Below, in pieces: positions 44,690 through 53,757 of a stretch of 62,446 nucleotides of DNA. Where the stretch lies: assembly GCA_028712885.1 (NCBI GenBank), contig JAQTPK010000010.1, positions 14,380-76,825 of the forward strand, in the 5' to 3' direction. Source of the stretch: Syntrophales bacterium (GTDB lineage Bacteria > Desulfobacterota > Syntrophia > Syntrophales > UBA4778). The notes under the pieces are model-generated. The model ran no database searches, was not told the origin of the DNA, and saw nothing but the letters and a program-made list of their open reading frames with translations. Each line of letters begins with the position of its first letter. The stretch's first letter is position 1. The position numbers and the translations under genes were made by a program.

Positions 44690-46921
44690 CTAACTCTGAA
44701 CTCTGAACTCGGAACTCTGGACTTCCCTCGATACCGGCAGCTCAATGGTGAACCGCGATCCTTTCCCCGGAGCGCTTTCGGCATGAATCTCTCCGCCGTG
44801 CCGGCGCACAATTTCGTGGGAGATGTAGAGGCCCAGGCCCGTCCCTTTCCCCACCTCTTTGGTGGTGAAAAACGGTTTGAAGATATCCTTCAGTATTTCT
44901 CCCGGTATTCCTTCCCCCTCATCCGTACAGCGGAATTCCACCCTGGAGATTTCGCTCCGCCAGGCCGTTTCCAGAATCACCCGTCCCTCCCCGTCTTCAG
45001 GCAAAGACTGCAGCGCGTTCTGGATGATGTTGATACACGCCTGGCCCAGTTCGGAATAGTTGCCGTCCACCGGCGGGAGTCCCGGGCTGAACTTCTTCTC
45101 GATCGTTAAGTGAAGATTTGCATACCGGTTCCGGAGAACTCTCAGCGCATCCTCGACCACATCTTCGAGAACGACGGATTCGTGGTAATTGCCTGTCCGG
45201 CGCGAAACACTCAGAAGGCTCCGGACGATTTCTTTAGCCCTGCCCAGTTCTCTAAGGGAAAACTCGAGATCTTCCTTTATTTCGCCCCATTCCTCGCCTG
45301 CGGAGGAGTTCAGGAACTCGATTCCGGTCTGGACAAGGCTTATCGCGCTGGACAGGGGATTGTTCAATTCATGAGCCGTTCCGGCCACAAGCTGACCGAC
45401 GGCGGCCAGGCTTTCGGACCTGATCAGGTGCTCCCGGGTTTTTTCTTTTTCCTCGATGGAGAGCGCCAGTTCTTTCAGCGCGCGTTCCAGTTCCGTTGTG
45501 CGCGCTTCGATCCTGATTTCAAGCTCCCGATTCAGTTTCTCCAACTCCCGGCGATTTCGCGCGTTTTCCAGGGCGACAGCGGTCTGGCTGGAAACCGTCG
45601 CCAGAAGATCCAGATCATCCTGCACGAAGAGGTCCCCCGTTTTTTTGTCCCCCAGGGCGATTACGCCAATGAGACCGCGGGATGACGAAACGGGAATCAG
45701 CAGGGAGAACCCGGTTTCGAAAAAAAAGGAGGCCGCCTCACGCCGGTCCTCTTCCGATACTGCATTGCTCTCGGCGTGTGAGCGTGTGAACGGGATGCGC
45801 AACCGGACTGCATGCCTGGCCAGGGGATGCTCGGGGGAGAGGGCGGCGGAAACATCACGGCCGCGCAGGAAGCCGTCTCCCGAGTCAATGAGGATGTCAA
45901 CGGGATCGGACCGGATTGCGCTGCGCAGGGACGAAACCAGGAAAAACCGGATTTCCTCCACGCTCGCCAGCGTCGCTATCTTCCTGCTTATTTCCTCCAG
46001 GGTTGCGCGATAATCGTAGCGGCCGCGAAAGAGAAACCTGTTCATCAGCCCGAAGGTCCTGCGCTTCAGCGGCTCGAAAATAAGCACAATGGAGGCGGCG
46101 AGAGCCAGGGAAAGCGGGACGTCTACGTTTCGGCCCCCTCCGAAGAGCACCGCATGGAGGAGATAAATGATCCCGATATAAATCGCAGTTACAGCGGCGG
46201 TCAGGACGAAATACGCTGCGCCCCTGCCGATCACCCTGTTCATATCGAGAAGGTCGTGCTTCAATACCCCGTATGCGAGCAGGAGCGCCGGCAGGAAGCT
46301 GAAATGGCCGGGCGGATACAGCGGAATACCGCTTACAGTCAGGTAATTGAGGAAGATCAGGAAAGTGCTCAGGCCCATTCCGCAGAGAATGTACCTGGTC
46401 CTGTTTTTCTCGAGGTTGTCGCTGCTCTCCCGCAGGCGCGCTGCGAGGAGTGAAAAGCAGTACACAACGGCGCCGCCGCCGATCCAGGCGAAGGGATGGA
46501 ACAGGGGACCCGCCCGAGCGACCCTTCCGAAATAAAATGTGTTCAGCCCGCTGATGAACCAGTCTGTCGGAGTGAGGAGAGCAAAAAAGCAGGACGCGGC
46601 AAAGGCCGCCGTTTCCAGAGTTCTCCGGCTCCCGATTCCCAGAAACTCGTGCACGAATTTAAGATAGATCGGAATGCTGAAAACAAAGAAAACATAAACA
46701 GTCTTCTCGACCAGAAGGGCGGCTATTTCGTCCGCAACCGCCGTTACCAGGACGTGGTCAAGATTTATCAGGGCGCCGCAGATGCAGAAACCGGCAAAGA
46801 GAAGCCGGGCGCTCTTTTTTTCGCCCCTGTTCAGCGCCGAGAGGAGCGCGAGAAGAAGGAAAACCGAAAACCCGAGAATGGGAGGGACCAGAAAGATGCT
46901 GTGCGAAACTCCGGCGGCCAT
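44690..46921 (-). CDS. Membrane histidine kinase, PrsK-like (7TM-GAF-HisKA-HATPase)
   Basis: The 743-residue protein has about eight N-terminal membrane helices (1-280), the linker PLKRRTFGLMNRFLFRGRYDYRATLEEISRKIATL, a GAF domain (about 320-460), a coiled coil, His in GTAHELNNPLSSA, and an ATPase domain with N, DEGEGIP and GKGTGLGLY boxes. The linker and order resemble the PEP-CTERM-system kinase PrsK, though no such genes are adjacent. Start at 46921; the longer frame runs into an inverted-repeat element. The last eight or so residues (SSEFRVQS) are read from a heptamer repeat. Confidence 0.9.
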   Translation of the reverse strand: MAAGVSHSIFLVPPILGFSVFLLLALLSALNRGEKKSARLLFAGFCICGALINLDHVLVTAVADEIAALLVEKTVYVFFVFSIPIYLKFVHEFLGIGSRRTLETAAFAASCFFALLTPTDWFISGLNTFYFGRVARAGPLFHPFAWIGGGAVVYCFSLLAARLRESSDNLEKNRTRYILCGMGLSTFLIFLNYLTVSGIPLYPPGHFSFLPALLLAYGVLKHDLLDMNRVIGRGAAYFVLTAAVTAIYIGIIYLLHAVLFGGGRNVDVPLSLALAASIVLIFEPLKRRTFGLMNRFLFRGRYDYRATLEEISRKIATLASVEEIRFFLVSSLRSAIRSDPVDILIDSGDGFLRGRDVSAALSPEHPLARHAVRLRIPFTRSHAESNAVSEEDRREAASFFFETGFSLLIPVSSSRGLIGVIALGDKKTGDLFVQDDLDLLATVSSQTAVALENARNRRELEKLNRELEIRIEARTTELERALKELALSIEEKEKTREHLIRSESLAAVGQLVAGTAHELNNPLSSAISLVQTGIEFLNSSAGEEWGEIKEDLEFSLRELGRAKEIVRSLLSVSRRTGNYHESVVLEDVVEDALRVLRNRYANLHLTIEKKFSPGLPPVDGNYSELGQACINIIQNALQSLPEDGEGRVILETAWRSEISRVEFRCTDEGEGIPGEILKDIFKPFFTTKEVGKGTGLGLYISHEIVRRHGGEIHAESAPGKGSRFTIELPVSREVQSSEFRVQS
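44694..44724. repeat. Heptanucleotide tract (CTCTGAA)n overlapping a coding end
   Basis: CTCTGAACTCTGAACTCGGA and one more variant give four seven-base units. They overlap the 3' end of the kinase gene on the other strand and encode its last residues. Confidence 0.7.
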
Positions 46922-47033
46922 TTCGTTCACCCAATCTGTTATTGAGGCCGGGCGTGAAAAAACGAAGATGCGAAGTGATGCGGCAAAGAAAGAAGTTGAG
47001 AGGGTGAGAAAAGACGACGCGGTATTCGTTTTC

Positions 47034-47183
47034 AACCGGCTGTTTAAAAATGCCAAGATGCTAGGCGCGCGAGGACGGCAAGCGCAGCATACTAAAACGG
47101 TATGTGAGCATTGCCGCCCGGAGCGCAACCCTTTGACAGGCTCAGGGCAGGCTCTGCAGATTGGCGTTTTTAAACAGCCGGTT
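47034..47183. repeat. 150-nt inverted-repeat element with 23-base arms
   Basis: Arms at 47034-47056 and 47161-47183 (AACCGGCTGTTTAAAAATGC... and its complement) match at 22 of 23 bases. Inside are two smaller pairs, CGGCAA/TTGCCG and CATAC/GTATG, giving a folded structure, plus a REP-like TTTGACAGGCTCAGGGC. The right arm overlaps the stop codon of the arginine decarboxylase gene. A MITE-like or structured-RNA element is likely. Confidence 0.8.
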
Positions 47184-47730
47184 AAAAGATGAAGACGGCG
47201 GCGGCCAGGACCGTAGTAAAACCGCTGTTCTTCACGATCGTAGACTGGGTCACATTCCGCGTTCGGACTATCTTCCCGCTGATCTTGAAAATCTCCTTCT
47301 TTTCGTCCCAGCTTTCGTCCACGTTGAAATCGATGCCCAGGGTGGACGCGAGCATGGCGGCCGCCAGGTCTTCCGAGTAGTCGCCCGCCTGTTTCTCCGT
47401 CTGCCCGAAGGCATGATGTTCACTTATGTATCCGTAAGCCGATCGGTCCGCCGGTATCGCGCAGCCGACCGAGGCGGCGATCAGCCTTTTGGGCTCGTTA
47501 CTGCAGCATCGGCTCATGACACAGAACGTGATGGCGCCCGGAACGACTTCCTTCAATCCCTGAGATTTGGAAATCATTCTGCATCCCGGGGGGAATATGC
47601 TCGATACCTGGACCAGGTTACATTTCTCAATTCCCGCATCCCGCAGCGCCCTTTCAAAGGAATGCAACTCGTCCTTGTGGGTACCCAGGCCCTTCGTGAA
47701 GAATATCCTCTTGGGAACAAGATTGTTCAA
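47182..47730 (-). CDS. Pyruvoyl-dependent arginine decarboxylase
   Basis: The 182-residue proenzyme has the self-cleavage site in LVQVSSIFPPGC (between Ser43 and Ser44, the latter becoming pyruvoyl), then GAITFCVMSRCCSNEPKRLIAASVGCAIP and GYISEHHAFGQTE. It makes agmatine from arginine. It lies 137 bases after the agmatinase gene on the same strand, which completes a two-step route to putrescine. Confidence 0.93.
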   Translation of the reverse strand: MNNLVPKRIFFTKGLGTHKDELHSFERALRDAGIEKCNLVQVSSIFPPGCRMISKSQGLKEVVPGAITFCVMSRCCSNEPKRLIAASVGCAIPADRSAYGYISEHHAFGQTEKQAGDYSEDLAAAMLASTLGIDFNVDESWDEKKEIFKISGKIVRTRNVTQSTIVKNSGFTTVLAAAVFIF

Positions 47731-47867
47731 CTTTCCTCCCCTCCACGCTTGAATTCAGCAGCGAGCGCATTCCCCGCAGCCTGCTGCGGGATAAGCGAGC
47801 GAGCCATATTTAACTTTCTTCCTTATGAATCGAAGATTCTCCGGAGCTTGCTTCGGAGAGTCTTCAA

Positions 47868-48722
47868 TTATCGGGTCGCAATATAACCCATTATCCTGTA
47901 CACGAGCTTCGCCGCGAGGAAATCGGGCGCCACCAAGCCCGGAATAGGCGACAACTCGACCACGTCGAAACCGCGGATTCTGCGCCGGCGCGAAACCTCC
48001 CGGACGAGCCTCAGCACGTCATGCCAGCTCCATCCGCCGGGCTCCGGCGTCCCCGTAGCCGGCATGAAAGCCGGATCGAAAACATCAAGGTCCAGCGTCA
48101 GATACACATCATCAGAGAGGCCCCGGCAGATTTCTTCCGGCCAGCCGCTGTTCTCCCTTATATAATCGGCGGAGAATGAATTTACTCCACTCTTTTTCAG
48201 GAATTCGCCTTCTTCGACGCTCATGCTCCGAATGCCGGCCTGCACCAGCGGGCATTCTTCCAGTATCCTGCGGGCCACCGCGGCGTGGCTGAAAGGCGTA
48301 CCCTGATAACTGTCCCTTAAGTCCGCATGAGCATCCATCTGTAATACGGAAATCCCGGGGTATTTCCGCTTCATCGCCTTTACCGCCCCGAATGAGATGC
48401 TGTGCTCTCCCCCCAGGACGACCGGGATTTTCTCCTGCCCCAGAATCTCCGCAATTTTCTCTCTGACTCTCTCCACCATTTCTCCCGGGCCCCGCGCGTC
48501 CGCCTCGAGAGGCTCGAGAGTGTGTATTCCTTCGAGATATGTCTCCCTCTTCAGTTCCTCGTCAAACAGTTCCATGTTGGCGGAAGCATCCAGTATTGCT
48601 CCCGGCCCCTTCCTTGATCCCGACTGATATGTTGAAGTCAGATCGTACGGGACCGGCAGGACAAAAAATAAAGCCTTTTCGGGATCGGTAAATTCCGGAA
48701 GTAATCCGCCGAAGTTCGTCAT
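47868..48722 (-). CDS. speB: Agmatinase (ureohydrolase)
   Basis: The 284-residue protein carries the ureohydrolase manganese motifs GGEHSISFG, MDAHADLRD and LDLDVFDPAFMPATGTPEPGG. It hydrolyses agmatine to putrescine and urea. GAGGAATAC precedes the ATG. Product of the adjacent arginine decarboxylase is its substrate. Confidence 0.93.
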   Translation of the reverse strand: MTNFGGLLPEFTDPEKALFFVLPVPYDLTSTYQSGSRKGPGAILDASANMELFDEELKRETYLEGIHTLEPLEADARGPGEMVERVREKIAEILGQEKIPVVLGGEHSISFGAVKAMKRKYPGISVLQMDAHADLRDSYQGTPFSHAAVARRILEECPLVQAGIRSMSVEEGEFLKKSGVNSFSADYIRENSGWPEEICRGLSDDVYLTLDLDVFDPAFMPATGTPEPGGWSWHDVLRLVREVSRRRRIRGFDVVELSPIPGLVAPDFLAAKLVYRIMGYIATR

Positions 48723-48824
48723 GTATTCCTCGCTCTGGAATGAGGGCGTATAACATATTCATTAATGAGTGTCCAAAATTTTTTCAGAACCGCGGACCTG
48801 CGGGAGAAAAGAAGTCCAGGACGA

Positions 48825-49547
48825 TCATGATTCGAAGAACTTCAAGGAAAAACAGCCGTCTGAAAACAGGACATATGAGCGGTACTCCACCCAGTCCCCG
48901 AGCGCCGCGAAGATCTTTTCATCCGCGCCGGAGCCGTGACGCCTGAGAAGAGGCTTGTGGCAGTGGCCGAGGATCACGGCATCGAATCCTTCCCTGAATT
49001 TCCCGAGTGAAAAAGCGCTCATTTTTTCCGCCAGTTCGTCCCGGGACTGTTCCGACATTCCTTTGCTCGTCTCCGAGCTGATCATGGCAAGCTTCCAGCG
49101 GACCTCCGGCGGTATCAGACTCTGGAAAATATCAAATCCCCGGGTGCGCAGGATCCACCTGAGGAAAAGGTATTTATGATTGCTCCTGTCCACGGTGTCT
49201 CCATGGGAAAGGAAAATGCGCTTTCCGTCCAGGATAAGATCAGCCGAATCCGTGAAGACTTCCATGCCCAGCTGCGCCGAGAAATATGGGGCCATGTCGA
49301 AATCATGATTGCCCTCGCAGAAATGAATCCCCGTCCCGCCGGCCTGGAGCTCCCGCAGCCTGTTTATGATATCGAAGAACTCCGGATAGATAAGCCCGTT
49401 GCCGCAGAACCAGAAATCAAAGAAATCTCCCGCAATGTAGAGATGTTCGATTTCTCCCTGTATCGAATCAAAAAAACGTAGCAGGGCCCGGTAACCCGGA
49501 TCAGACCGGTTTTTCAGGTGGGCGTCCGAAAGGAAAACGGCATTCAT
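48825..49547 (-). CDS. lpxH: UDP-2,3-diacylglucosamine diphosphatase-like metallophosphoesterase
   Basis: The 240-residue protein shows the LpxH order of metal motifs: FLSDAHL, GDFFDFWF, EGNHDFD, LSHGDTVDR and LGHCHKP. LpxH hydrolyses UDP-2,3-diacylglucosamine in lipid A synthesis. The ATG at 49547 overlaps the PHP gene as ATGA; a longer frame upstream is within that gene. Other lpx genes are absent, so LpxH-family phosphoesterase with another substrate is possible. Confidence 0.84.
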   Translation of the reverse strand: MNAVFLSDAHLKNRSDPGYRALLRFFDSIQGEIEHLYIAGDFFDFWFCGNGLIYPEFFDIINRLRELQAGGTGIHFCEGNHDFDMAPYFSAQLGMEVFTDSADLILDGKRIFLSHGDTVDRSNHKYLFLRWILRTRGFDIFQSLIPPEVRWKLAMISSETSKGMSEQSRDELAEKMSAFSLGKFREGFDAVILGHCHKPLLRRHGSGADEKIFAALGDWVEYRSYVLFSDGCFSLKFFES

Positions 49548-50197
49548 GGGCGGAGCGCTTTTTCGAGAAGCCTCTCCGAGTTCCGGAACAGATTGTTGAT
49601 CTCCTCCGCGGGAATGCCCGCGCCCGCGGCAATCCTCTCCGCCGTTCGGCGGTCGACAAGATCGGACGGAGAATGGCTGTCCGTGTTCAGGACGAGTCCT
49701 GCTCCTGTGCCAAGCGCCAGAGATGCGACGTGTCCGTTGGTCAGGGAGTGCCCTTTGCGTCCGGAGATCTCGAGAAAAACCGAGTTCTTCGCCGCCAGCG
49801 CCGCCTCCTCCCGGGTAATGAGGCCCGGATGCGCGAGGATATCGACGCGGGACTCGATAGCGGAAATATTTGTTCCGGGAGCTACCGGTTCTGAAATTGT
49901 CTCGCCGTGCATAACGACAATGCGCGCCCCCAGAGAGCGCGCTTCGCGCACGAGCTCCGGAATGAGCGAGGGCGGCGTATGCGTCAGCTCGATCCCGGGG
50001 ACGACTTTGATCGGCCCCGTCCGGGTCAGCTTTTCGCAAATCCTGCAGATCCGGGGAATGATGAAATCGATATTCGAATGATCTGCATGGTCGGTGATGG
50101 CAATGCCCCGGCATCCCCTGTCCACGGCCCGCCTGACCAGTTCGGCAGGTATCAGTTCCCCGTCGCTGAAAATCGAATGCGTGTGCAGATCAATCAT
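49544..50197 (-). CDS. PHP-domain phosphoesterase
   Basis: The 217-residue protein has the PHP metal motifs DLHTHSIFSDG, ITDHADHSN, PGIELTH, ILAHPG and NTDSHSP. It resembles histidinol-phosphatase-type PHP hydrolases. ATG at 50197 follows GGGAGTGGAC. It overlaps the LpxH-like gene. Confidence 0.88.
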   Translation of the reverse strand: MIDLHTHSIFSDGELIPAELVRRAVDRGCRGIAITDHADHSNIDFIIPRICRICEKLTRTGPIKVVPGIELTHTPPSLIPELVREARSLGARIVVMHGETISEPVAPGTNISAIESRVDILAHPGLITREEAALAAKNSVFLEISGRKGHSLTNGHVASLALGTGAGLVLNTDSHSPSDLVDRRTAERIAAGAGIPAEEINNLFRNSERLLEKALRP

Positions 50198-50282
50198 GTC
50201 CACTCCCGGCAAGGGCCTCTGATTTCCGTAACCTATTAACAGATTTGGAATTCAACTTCAATAAGCTTTATCCATACTTCGG

Positions 50283-50512
50283 CAAGGGGCTAAAGGCACA
50301 AGGCGCGAGGTTGACAGGCCAGTTATCCCGGTGACCGGGATCAGAGGGTCTTATCCCCTGGCCCTTTGCCCTTTGCCCTTTGCCTTTAGCCTTTAGCCTT
50401 TGCCGTGAATTGTGGTATGAATCATTCTTACATTTAACGAAAGAAAGGTAATGGCTGATCTTCTGATGCGAAAGTCTTCCGCCTTTTGCCCTTAGCCCTT
50501 TGCCTTTAGCCC
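50283..50512. repeat. Heptamer tracts filling the leader of lptF
   Basis: The 325-base gap before lptF is mostly seven-base repeats: GGGCTAA near 50288, CCCTTTG/CCTTTAG runs at 50361-50404, and again at 50481-50511 just 13 bases before the lptF start. No ribosome binding site is visible there, so the repeat replaces the usual leader. No gene is seen in the gap. Confidence 0.75.
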
Positions 50513-50523
50513 GCGCCATTTTC

Positions 50524-51777
50524 ATGAAAATCATCGACCGATACATAATCAAAGAGATCGCATTCCCCTTCTCCATGACTCTGTTCGTGTTCACGTTCGT
50601 GCTCATGATCGGGAAGATCCTGCAGATCATGGAATTGATGGTCAACCGGGGGGTCCGCTTTTTCGATATATCTCTTCTCATGCTCTATATCATGCCGCAG
50701 TTCCTCATAATAACCATGCCGATCTCTTTTCTCATCTCCATTCTCATCGGAATGGGGAGGCTTTCGACCGACAACGAAATAACGGTGTTGAAGGCTTCCG
50801 GGTGCGGCCTGCAGCGCCTTTTACAACCGATCGCCATCGCGGCCCTGACCGTCTTTCTGCTCACGGCGATGACAGGCGTTTTCGCCCCGCTCAGCAACAG
50901 GGCGATGAAGGTACTGCTGTTCGAGTTGGTTCAGCAGCGGGCCAGCATAGGGATAAAGGAAAAAGTCTTCAACGACGATTTCAAGGACCTCGTTCTTTAT
51001 ACGGAAAAGATAGACCCCCGGGGCGATTTCATGGAGGGGATCCTGATTTCCGATCAGCGCCTGGCCCGTGAACCCGCGACAATAGTGGCGAGAAAGGGCA
51101 TCCTTGTTTCCAATACCCGGGACATGACAGTGACCTTGAGGCTCTATGACGGAAGCATCCATACCCTGGAAAGCAGCATGAAAAATTACCGGAGAACCGG
51201 TTTCAGCACCTACGACGTCAACCTGGACCTCAAGACCGTCGCCGCCGGACAGGGTCCCGCGGTCAAGAAGGGCAGCGTCGATATGACTTTCGGAGAGCTG
51301 CTGGAGAACATAAAAAAGCCGGGATTCCAGGAGCACGAAAAGCGCGATATGATAATCGAGCTCAATAAAAAGTTCTCCATACCGGTATCCTGTTTCGTAT
51401 TCGGCCTGCTGGCCCTCCCTTTCGCGATTGTCAACAGGCGGTCGGGAAAATCGAAAGGGTTCACCGTCGGCATCGTGATCGTCGTCTTCTATTACACGCT
51501 GCAGCTGGCCGGAGAAGCCCTGGGCGAGACCGGGAAGATGTCCCCCGTTTTAGCCGTATGGACGCCCAATCTGGTCCTGGGGGCAACGGGTGTTTACCTT
51601 TTCACCAAGGCAGTCAAGGAGGAGCCTTATCTGCCTGTCGAACTGGTGGAGCTTGTCCGGGAAAAACTCAATTCAATCGCCGGAAAAACTGATCTCATGA
51701 ACAGGCTTGATTTCATCCGGGGCAAGCTCGATGCCCTCCGCAGCAGACTGAATATATACCGGGGGAAAAGGCAGTGA
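50524..51777 (+). CDS. lptF: LPS export permease LptF
   Basis: The 417-residue protein has N-terminal MKIIDRYIIKEIAFPF, six membrane helices and a periplasmic jellyroll (about 130-270), as in the LptF/LptG YjgP/YjgQ family. With LptB and LptG it extracts LPS from the inner membrane. The gap upstream is a repeat tract, with start at the ATG of MKIIDRY. Confidence 0.93.
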   Translation: MKIIDRYIIKEIAFPFSMTLFVFTFVLMIGKILQIMELMVNRGVRFFDISLLMLYIMPQFLIITMPISFLISILIGMGRLSTDNEITVLKASGCGLQRLLQPIAIAALTVFLLTAMTGVFAPLSNRAMKVLLFELVQQRASIGIKEKVFNDDFKDLVLYTEKIDPRGDFMEGILISDQRLAREPATIVARKGILVSNTRDMTVTLRLYDGSIHTLESSMKNYRRTGFSTYDVNLDLKTVAAGQGPAVKKGSVDMTFGELLENIKKPGFQEHEKRDMIIELNKKFSIPVSCFVFGLLALPFAIVNRRSGKSKGFTVGIVIVVFYYTLQLAGEALGETGKMSPVLAVWTPNLVLGATGVYLFTKAVKEEPYLPVELVELVREKLNSIAGKTDLMNRLDFIRGKLDALRSRLNIYRGKRQ

Positions 51778-52853
51778 AAATAATAGACAGGTACATCACC
51801 CGTGAATTCATAAAACTTTTTTTCCTGGTGCTGGCGTCTTTCACCATTATTTACCTGATTGTGGATTTCTTCGGCCGGATCCGCATGTTCCTCAGCAATG
51901 ATGCGACCGCCCGCCAGATATTCCTCCACTTCGGCTTCGGGATTCCGCAGATCATCTCGCACACCATCCCGGTCGCCGTACTTCTGGCTACCCTGATCAC
52001 GTTCAGCATACTGTCCCGCAACAGTGAAATAGTGGCCATGCGCGCCAACGGTATCAGCATTTACCGGATGACTCTTCCCGTCCTCATTCTCGGAATCTTG
52101 ATCAGCGTAATGGGTTTCTTTTTCAACGAATTCGTCACGCCGATGGCCAATCACAAGGCCAAATACATAGAATTCGTCGAGGTCAAGAAGCAGCGCCGGA
52201 TGGGCGCGTTTTCGCAGAACCAGATCTGGTACCGCTCCAGAAACGCGATTTACAACTTCGCACTTTTCGTGCCCGAGAAAAACGTCTTGAAAGGGGTGAC
52301 CATTCACCATTTCGATCAGGGGTTCAACCTCGTAATGCGGGTAGACGCGAAGGAAGCCTCCTGGACCCCAAACGGCTGGATTCTCTCCAAGGTGATGGTC
52401 ACCAGGTTCCCGCCCGGTGATTTTCCGGTGGTCGAGAGGCACGACAGTCTCCCGGCGGATATACCCGAGAAGCCGTCCGATCTTCAGGCCGTCCAGAAAG
52501 GCGCCGACGAGATGAGTTTCTTCGAGCTGAGATCCTTCATAAACAAGCTCCGCTCCGAAGGTTACGACGCCACACGGTATCTCGTGGATCTGCACGGCAA
52601 AATTGCATTCACGCTGGTGAGCGTCATCCTGGTTGTGCTCGGCGTCTCTTTTTCGCTCAGATCGGAAAGGAGCGGCGGCGTCGCACTAAGTATCGGAGCC
52701 GGAATCATAATCGGTTTCTCGTACTGGATTGTGTTCGCCCTCTCGATCTCACTGGGGCGTTCCCTTACCCTCCCCCCCTTTTTCGCGGCCTGGAGCGCCA
52801 ATTTTCTGTTTGCCCTCGCCTCAGCCGCTCTCTACCTGCGCGTCCGCACATAA
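51774..52853 (+). CDS. lptG: LPS export permease LptG
   Basis: The 359-residue partner of LptF shares its MKIIDRYITREFIKLF start, six membrane helices and a central periplasmic domain. It starts at a GTG overlapping the lptF stop (GTGA). Confidence 0.93.
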   Translation: MKIIDRYITREFIKLFFLVLASFTIIYLIVDFFGRIRMFLSNDATARQIFLHFGFGIPQIISHTIPVAVLLATLITFSILSRNSEIVAMRANGISIYRMTLPVLILGILISVMGFFFNEFVTPMANHKAKYIEFVEVKKQRRMGAFSQNQIWYRSRNAIYNFALFVPEKNVLKGVTIHHFDQGFNLVMRVDAKEASWTPNGWILSKVMVTRFPPGDFPVVERHDSLPADIPEKPSDLQAVQKGADEMSFFELRSFINKLRSEGYDATRYLVDLHGKIAFTLVSVILVVLGVSFSLRSERSGGVALSIGAGIIIGFSYWIVFALSISLGRSLTLPPFFAAWSANFLFALASAALYLRVRT

Positions 52854-53214
52854 AAAGTCTCAGGTCTCAGGTCTCAAGTTTCTATAGTCCGGCACGGAAA
52901 ATGAAACTATGATCCTGAAACGGATGCAGCAAGGCCGAGCAGGGAATGTTATTTGCGCGCATGAATTTCATGGATAGAAAAATTTAATAATTTCAAATGC
53001 ATACCAGGACAAAAAGGTTGCTGATCGCATCGGATCCGGTCCGGAGCAGAAGGAAAATGAGCGATTTTGGTCAATTGGGGCGGATTTTTGACGTTATCTG
53101 CCTCCATATGGCTTCAGAATCGCCCTTTGCAGGCCGATAAATGAAGCGCCGGCGTTTTCAGAAGCCGGACCGGAATTAACCAGGCGGAAGTAAGGATAAG
53201 AAAAAGGTGAAACA
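52854..53214. other. Gap after lptG with heptamer tract
   Basis: The first part (52857-52879) is three copies of a GTCTCAG heptamer. The rest has no supported gene, only short frames without ribosome sites. The promoter of the PilZ-motAB operon must lie in the second half, but I see no convincing box. Confidence 0.5.
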
Positions 53215-53745
53215 ATGAAAGAAGATCCCTACATCGAAGTAAGAGAGTTTTCCAGGGTAGATACCTGCGTGCCTCTCCAGTACCATCTTATTCCCGAGGA
53301 CGAAAGAGACGCCATCCGCTCCCGCATCATAAGCAGAGCCTCACTTGTCGCCTCCGCGGAACTTCCGGAGCTCCAGGACGAAGCCCTTTCCGCATGGTTC
53401 AAGACAATCAGTGGAAAACTGGATACCATCATCGATCTGCTCACCAGCCAGAAAGAGGGGTTTGCCTCTCTTCCCATGCGCCGCGTGAATATCAGCGGCG
53501 GGGGAATGAGTTTCGCAACAGGGGAAAAGTTCAAGGCGGGAGACATCCTTGAATTGCAGATGACGCTGTACATGAACCAGCCCGTCACTCTCTTCATTTA
53601 TGGAGAAGCAATCAGCTGCGAAGGACGGGACGGCAGTTATAAGACCGCAGTCAAGTTCGTGCATGCGGATGAGGAAGTCATAAATGCAATTGTAAAATTT
53701 GTTTTTGAGATACAGAGGGAGATTCTCCGGGAGAAGAGGAGGTAA
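53215..53745 (+). CDS. PilZ domain protein upstream of motAB
   Basis: The 176-residue protein has REFSRVDTCVPLQYHLI at the start, in which the usual RxxxR arginines are weak, then a helical insert (45-95), and MRRVNISGGGMSFAT, a good (D/N)xSxxG motif, in a beta-barrel. It is a variant PilZ, possibly a YcgR-like brake. It lies 13 bases before motA in the same operon. c-di-GMP binding is uncertain. Confidence 0.78.
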   Translation: MKEDPYIEVREFSRVDTCVPLQYHLIPEDERDAIRSRIISRASLVASAELPELQDEALSAWFKTISGKLDTIIDLLTSQKEGFASLPMRRVNISGGGMSFATGEKFKAGDILELQMTLYMNQPVTLFIYGEAISCEGRDGSYKTAVKFVHADEEVINAIVKFVFEIQREILREKRR

Positions 53746-53757
53746 GCCAGCCGGCAT

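Noticed and set aside
46922-47128. N-terminal extension of the membrane kinase
   Set aside because: The extra codons run through the 150-base inverted-repeat element; the ATG at 46921 gives a normal membrane domain start.
49548-50114. N-terminal extension of the LpxH-like frame to 50114
   Set aside because: It overlaps the whole PHP gene in another frame, is Arg-rich, and an ATGA-coupled start at 49547 begins exactly with the LpxH motif.
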